From DASRBO01 sp035653595 (GTDB taxonomy: Bacteria; Actinomycetota; Acidimicrobiia; Acidimicrobiales; JAJPHE01), in NCBI GenBank assembly GCA_035653595.1, contig DASRBO010000021.1, forward strand, positions 1 through 9,050: a DNA stretch of 9,050 nt, written 5' to 3'. The notes under the pieces were generated by a model. That model was not told where the DNA came from. It did not search any database and was given only the letters and a program-made list of their open reading frames with translations. Position numbers and translations under genes: made by a program. Shown here in pieces: positions 6,889-9,050 of this stretch (position 1 is its first letter; each line of letters begins with the position of its first letter).

Positions 6889-7965
6889 TTAGAAGGACGG
6901 CACCGCCAGGTAGGTGATCGTCGTCGAGTAGGTCCCCACCGGCTTGGTCAGGTCGACTTTCCAGCAGTAGTTCACGTTGGTCACCGTAGCGTTGGTGAGG
7001 CCGGTGAGGGCGCTGGCCAGCGAGCCGTAGCTGCCGTTGGAGCCGAAGGTTCCGCTGCCCGTCCCGTCGCTGTTGCAGGCCGCCGGCGACGAGCCGGTGG
7101 CGGTCTGGAAGCTGAGCGGGATGGTGTAGGTGCTGTTGGCCGTGTCGGTCAGGACCGGGCTCGCCCCCGACACCACCGCCTCCAGGGTGTAGCTCTGGGC
7201 GTTGGTGCCGATGGTGATGGCGCTGCTGGCGTTGCTGGCCACCGCCCCGGTCGACGTCGGCGTGATGTTGAACGACGCCGAGGTCGAGTCGAGGGACATG
7301 GTCAGCACCGGCGAGACGTTCAGGGCGGCGGTCACCCCGCTGGCGGTCTGGTTGACGATGCTGTCCGACAGGCAGGTGTTGTCGACCACCCCGGTCAGTG
7401 CCGACAGGGTCGAGCTGGTGGGCCCGGGGTTGGACCCGGTGTTGGTCAGCGTGCCGAGCAGGCCGGTGAGCCCGGTGAGGGTGTCGGCCAGGCACACGTT
7501 CTGGGTGGCCGGCGGGCTGGACACGGTGGCGTTGGTGAGCCCGGATATCTGGATCTGGAACACCGGGGTGCCGCTGAGCCCGGTCAGGGCGCCGGCGGCG
7601 AGGTTGACGGCGATCTCGTTGTTGGTCGAGTCGACGGTCTTGGTGAGGGTCAGGGCCGAGCCGAACCCGCTTCCGGTGTTCACCTTGGCGGTGACCGTCG
7701 CCCCCGACAGGCCGCTGACCGTGCTGCCGGCGCCCCCGTTGGGCAGGGCGACGACGGTGGTCAGGCCGGACAGCAGCATGTTGGCCACCGATATAGACGG
7801 GGTGAAGGTGAGCGTGTAGCTCGATGACGAGCCGGAGACGTTGTCCGACAGCACCAGGCTGGGGCTGGCGAAGGCGGCCCGGGCGGGCATGGCGCACAGC
7901 AGGGCGGCCACGCCGACCATGCCGGCTGCCGCTCCGAGCTTCTTTGCTCCGAACCGTGCGCTCAT
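6889..7965 (-). CDS. Exported Ser/Thr/Asn-rich beta protein with WxL-like C-terminal motif
   Basis: The product is 358 residues, starting at ATG 7965 with AGGAG 7 bases upstream; in-frame codons further upstream lie in leader hairpins. The signal peptide is MSARFGAKKLGAAAGMVGVA, extended to about residue 34 (ARAAFA). The first mature domain (about 35-150) has the pattern LVLSDNVSGSSSSYTLTFTP, later TPVFQIQISGLTNAT, resembling beta-sandwich domains of bacterial surface proteins. The C-terminal domain runs from about NVSPVLTMSLDSTSASFNIT to the end, TYSTTITYLAVPSF. That last motif parallels the distal YxxxLTWxLxxxP motif of WxL domains, with Trp replaced by Tyr and a less conserved end. Four cysteines follow the signal peptide (in NVCLAD, DNTCLSD, AACNSD, NYCWKV) and could form two disulfides outside the cell. 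No catalytic motif, sortase signal or membrane anchor is visible. AT-richer codons (AAC, TCG, ACG) reflect composition. Likely surface-associated through the DUF916-like neighbour; this is inference. Confidence 0.8.
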   Translation of the reverse strand: MSARFGAKKLGAAAGMVGVAALLCAMPARAAFASPSLVLSDNVSGSSSSYTLTFTPSISVANMLLSGLTTVVALPNGGAGSTVSGLSGATVTAKVNTGSGFGSALTLTKTVDSTNNEIAVNLAAGALTGLSGTPVFQIQISGLTNATVSSPPATQNVCLADTLTGLTGLLGTLTNTGSNPGPTSSTLSALTGVVDNTCLSDSIVNQTASGVTAALNVSPVLTMSLDSTSASFNITPTSTGAVASNASSAITIGTNAQSYTLEAVVSGASPVLTDTANSTYTIPLSFQTATGSSPAACNSDGTGSGTFGSNGSYGSLASALTGLTNATVTNVNYCWKVDLTKPVGTYSTTITYLAVPSF

Positions 7966-7972
7966 GCCCACT

Positions 7973-7977
7973 CTCCT
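7973..7977 (-). promoter_or_regulatory. Ribosome binding site of the 7965 gene
   Basis: AGGAG on the minus strand, 7 bases before ATG 7965. It fixes that ATG as the start rather than the in-frame GTG at 7998, which would lie inside a leader hairpin and put extra residues before the signal peptide. Confidence 0.7.
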
Positions 7978-7983
7978 GTCCTT

Positions 7984-8025
7984 AGGTGCGCTTGGCACCT
8001 GTCGTCCCGACCTTCCGTGGACGAC
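7984..8025 (-). promoter_or_regulatory. Two tandem stem-loops in the 5' leader of the 7965 gene
   Basis: Directly abutting inverted repeats. The first is AGGTGC (7984-7989) and GCACCT (7995-8000) with a 5-base loop. The second is GTCGTCC (8001-8007) and GGACGAC (8019-8025) with an 11-base loop. In the minus-strand transcript the promoter-proximal hairpin is 8025-8001, then 8000-7984, then 6 bases to the AGGAG site. They could stabilise the mRNA, gate ribosome access or be part of a structured leader. I could not match them to a known riboswitch class. Confidence 0.45.
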
Positions 8026-8089
8026 TCGACTTCCAGTGTCGGAGAGGAGTGATGGCGACTACATAGCCCTACCGAGTCATTCTCGTATC

Positions 8090-8101
8090 GTCCGGCCGGA
8101 C
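8090..8101. repeat. 12-base perfect palindrome GTCCGGCCGGAC
   Basis: The sequence is its own reverse complement and sits in the intergenic region about 125 bases before ATG 7965. It could be a dimeric regulator's operator near a promoter. The core is made of CCGG units, which are common in GC-rich DNA, so chance is a serious alternative. Confidence 0.25.
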
Positions 8102-8160
8102 TAATCCCGCGTCCCCCCACCCGGATGCGCCCCGACGCTGCCTGCCTTTTTTCGGATGGG

Positions 8161-8180
8161 GCGGCCCTGTCGGAGGCCGC
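8161..8180 (-). terminator. GC stem-loop abutting the stop of the WxL-like gene
   Basis: GCGGCC (8161-8166) and GGCCGC (8175-8180) form a perfect 6-bp all-GC stem with an 8-base loop. It starts at the base after the TGA at 8181-8183. On the minus strand it is followed by CCCATCCG and then A6, not U6, so it lacks the tail of an intrinsic terminator. It may still be a U-less terminator or a 3' stabilising hairpin that separates this gene from the next. Confidence 0.35.
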
Positions 8181-9050
8181 TCAGGGACCGGAGGCGATGG
8201 AGTAGGTCAGGCTTCCGGCGTAGGTCTTGGCCCACGAGTTGGTGTCGGCGGTCAGCTGCACGCCTGGTGCGGCGGTGTAGTAGCCGGTGCCGCTCTCGCC
8301 GGTGCCGACGGCGGCGGTGATCACCTTGACCGCTCCGGAGGCGTTCACCGTCCCGACGGAGGAGCCGGCGTTGATGGTCGAGCCGTTGCCCGTGTAGCTG
8401 GGGGCGGGGCTGGACGTGCCCGTCGAGGTGATGGCGGCGGCGGCGGCGGTGTCGACCACCAGGCTGGTGGCGGACTGGGTGCCGGCCAGCAGGGTGTAGT
8501 TGTCGCCGGCGGAGTAGGTGGTGGCGGAGGCGAAGGTGATGGTGACCCCGTGGAGGCCGACGGCGGCGGCGCTGCCGTTCACCGCCACCCCCGAGCCGGT
8601 GGTGTCGCCGGTGACGCTCGAGTTGAACGAGTAGGGGGTCGCCGTGGAGCTGGGAGTGCCGGTGACGGTGACGGTGTAGTAGGCGCCGTCGGCTGTGCCG
8701 GTGTACGAGCCCGAGCTGTTCGAGGCCACCGCGGTCGAGGCGTGCCCGGCGTTGGTGCCGGTCGACCAGGTGCCGGTGTAGCTCATCGGCGACACGGCCA
8801 CGGTCCCGTTCCAGCCCAGGCCCAGGCCGGTGTTGTCGGCCCACTGGGCCGAGGGCAGCGTTCCGGTGGCGCTGCCCCCGATCGGGGGGGCCAGGGCGGT
8901 CATCGTCCCCACCGAGCCGACCGACAGGGAACCGCCCAGGGCGCGGGCGCCGGTGGCGGTCAGCCCCACCAGGGCGGCCAGCACGGCGGCGACGGTCGCG
9001 GTTCTGGCCGTCCGGGGCCGGCGGCCGGAGGCGCCGGCCCGGTCCGTCCG
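8181..9050 (-). CDS. Exported WxL-domain-like protein (5' end outside window)
   Basis: The frame is open from the right edge to TGA 8181-8183, with about 289 residues visible. The N-terminus is cut: the readable part begins with a basic stretch (GRRPRTARTA) and a hydrophobic core (TVAAVLAALVGLTATGARA), a signal peptide whose start is probably just beyond 9050. GTG 8984 falls within that hydrophobic core, so it is not the start. The mature protein has WADNTGLGLGWNGTVAVS (around 8784-8837), like the first WxL-domain motif (D.RG..GWxL.V) with Leu missing. It ends in TYAGSLTYSIASGP (8184-8225), which fits the distal YxxxLTWxLxxxP motif with Trp to Tyr and Leu to Ile. Between them is a Gly/Ser/Thr-rich insert with YYTVTVTGTP and GVTITFASATTYSAGDNYTL, a beta-domain pattern seen in surface proteins. 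Probably a cell-wall-associated protein held by the DUF916-like protein nearby (inference). Confidence 0.78.
   Translation of the reverse strand, partial: RTDRAGASGRRPRTARTATVAAVLAALVGLTATGARALGGSLSVGSVGTMTALAPPIGGSATGTLPSAQWADNTGLGLGWNGTVAVSPMSYTGTWSTGTNAGHASTAVASNSSGSYTGTADGAYYTVTVTGTPSSTATPYSFNSSVTGDTTGSGVAVNGSAAAVGLHGVTITFASATTYSAGDNYTLLAGTQSATSLVVDTAAAAAITSTGTSSPAPSYTGNGSTINAGSSVGTVNASGAVKVITAAVGTGESGTGYYTAAPGVQLTADTNSWAKTYAGSLTYSIASGP

Larger units (their letters stand above)
7966..8180 (-). other. Intergenic leader upstream of the operon's second exported-protein gene
   Basis: This 215-base stretch is the longest gap between genes and among the least GC-rich parts of the window (especially about 8030-8105). 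It holds a hairpin abutting the upstream stop (8161-8180), an A6 run on the minus strand (8147-8152), a 12-base palindrome (8090-8101) and the tandem leader hairpins (7984-8025). A promoter for the downstream operon would be expected here. I found no convincing -35/-10 pair: GAGAAT (8080-8085) is the nearest -10-like hexamer but lacks a -35 at 17 bases. Confidence 0.5.

Noticed and set aside
7966..7998. Extension of the exported protein to a GTG at 7998
   Set aside because: That GTG sits in a leader hairpin, the extension would pass through the AGGAG site, and the added residues would precede the natural signal peptide.
7966..8110. Known riboswitch in the leader (c-di-GMP class I considered because of the surface-protein context)
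   Set aside because: I could not find the conserved core blocks of that class or of any other I know; only simple stem-loops are visible.
8101..8844. Minus-strand open frame running past the WxL-like stop
   Set aside because: Its translation is His/Arg-rich and without motifs, while the overlapping frame carries a signal peptide and WxL-like motifs.

Overview
The window is very GC-rich. It carries a compact set of minus-strand genes with the order DUF6049-like secreted protein, then murJ, which is typical of Actinomycetota (the Rv3909-Rv3910 pair of Mycobacterium tuberculosis is the known example). The high GC, frequent GTG starts and stop/start overlaps fit a high-GC Gram-positive, perhaps an Acidimicrobiia-like lineage. 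That last placement is inference only.

Layout. At the left edge is the 3' end of a plus-strand membrane-protein gene (ends at 349). It converges on the minus-strand run across a short GC-rich gap holding small hairpins. Everything else reads right to left. First comes a secreted protein with WxL-domain-like motifs, its 5' end cut by the right edge (9050-8181). After a 215-base intergenic leader with hairpins (8180-7966) come a second secreted beta-rich protein (7965-6889), a membrane-anchored DUF916-like protein (6855-5692), a GNAT acetyltransferase (5677-4955), a DUF6049-like secreted, membrane-anchored protein (4958-2916), the lipid II flippase MurJ (2908-1220) and a DegV-family fatty-acid-binding protein (1223-381). 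From 7965 down to 381 no gap exceeds 33 bases. Two junctions are 4-base stop/start overlaps (GTGA, ATGA) and one start lies a few bases past a stop, so the genes are probably co-transcribed and partly translationally coupled.

Biology. Two themes meet here. One is a cell-surface module: two exported proteins whose last 14 residues share a TYxxx[LI]TY pattern, like the distal motif of Firmicute WxL domains, plus a DUF916-like protein that resembles the WxL-interacting proteins. The other is the cell-envelope operon of MurJ with its DUF6049 partner, followed by DegV. Their co-directional fusion into one apparent operon is the most interesting feature of the window. I see no mobile element, CRISPR array, tRNA or rRNA.
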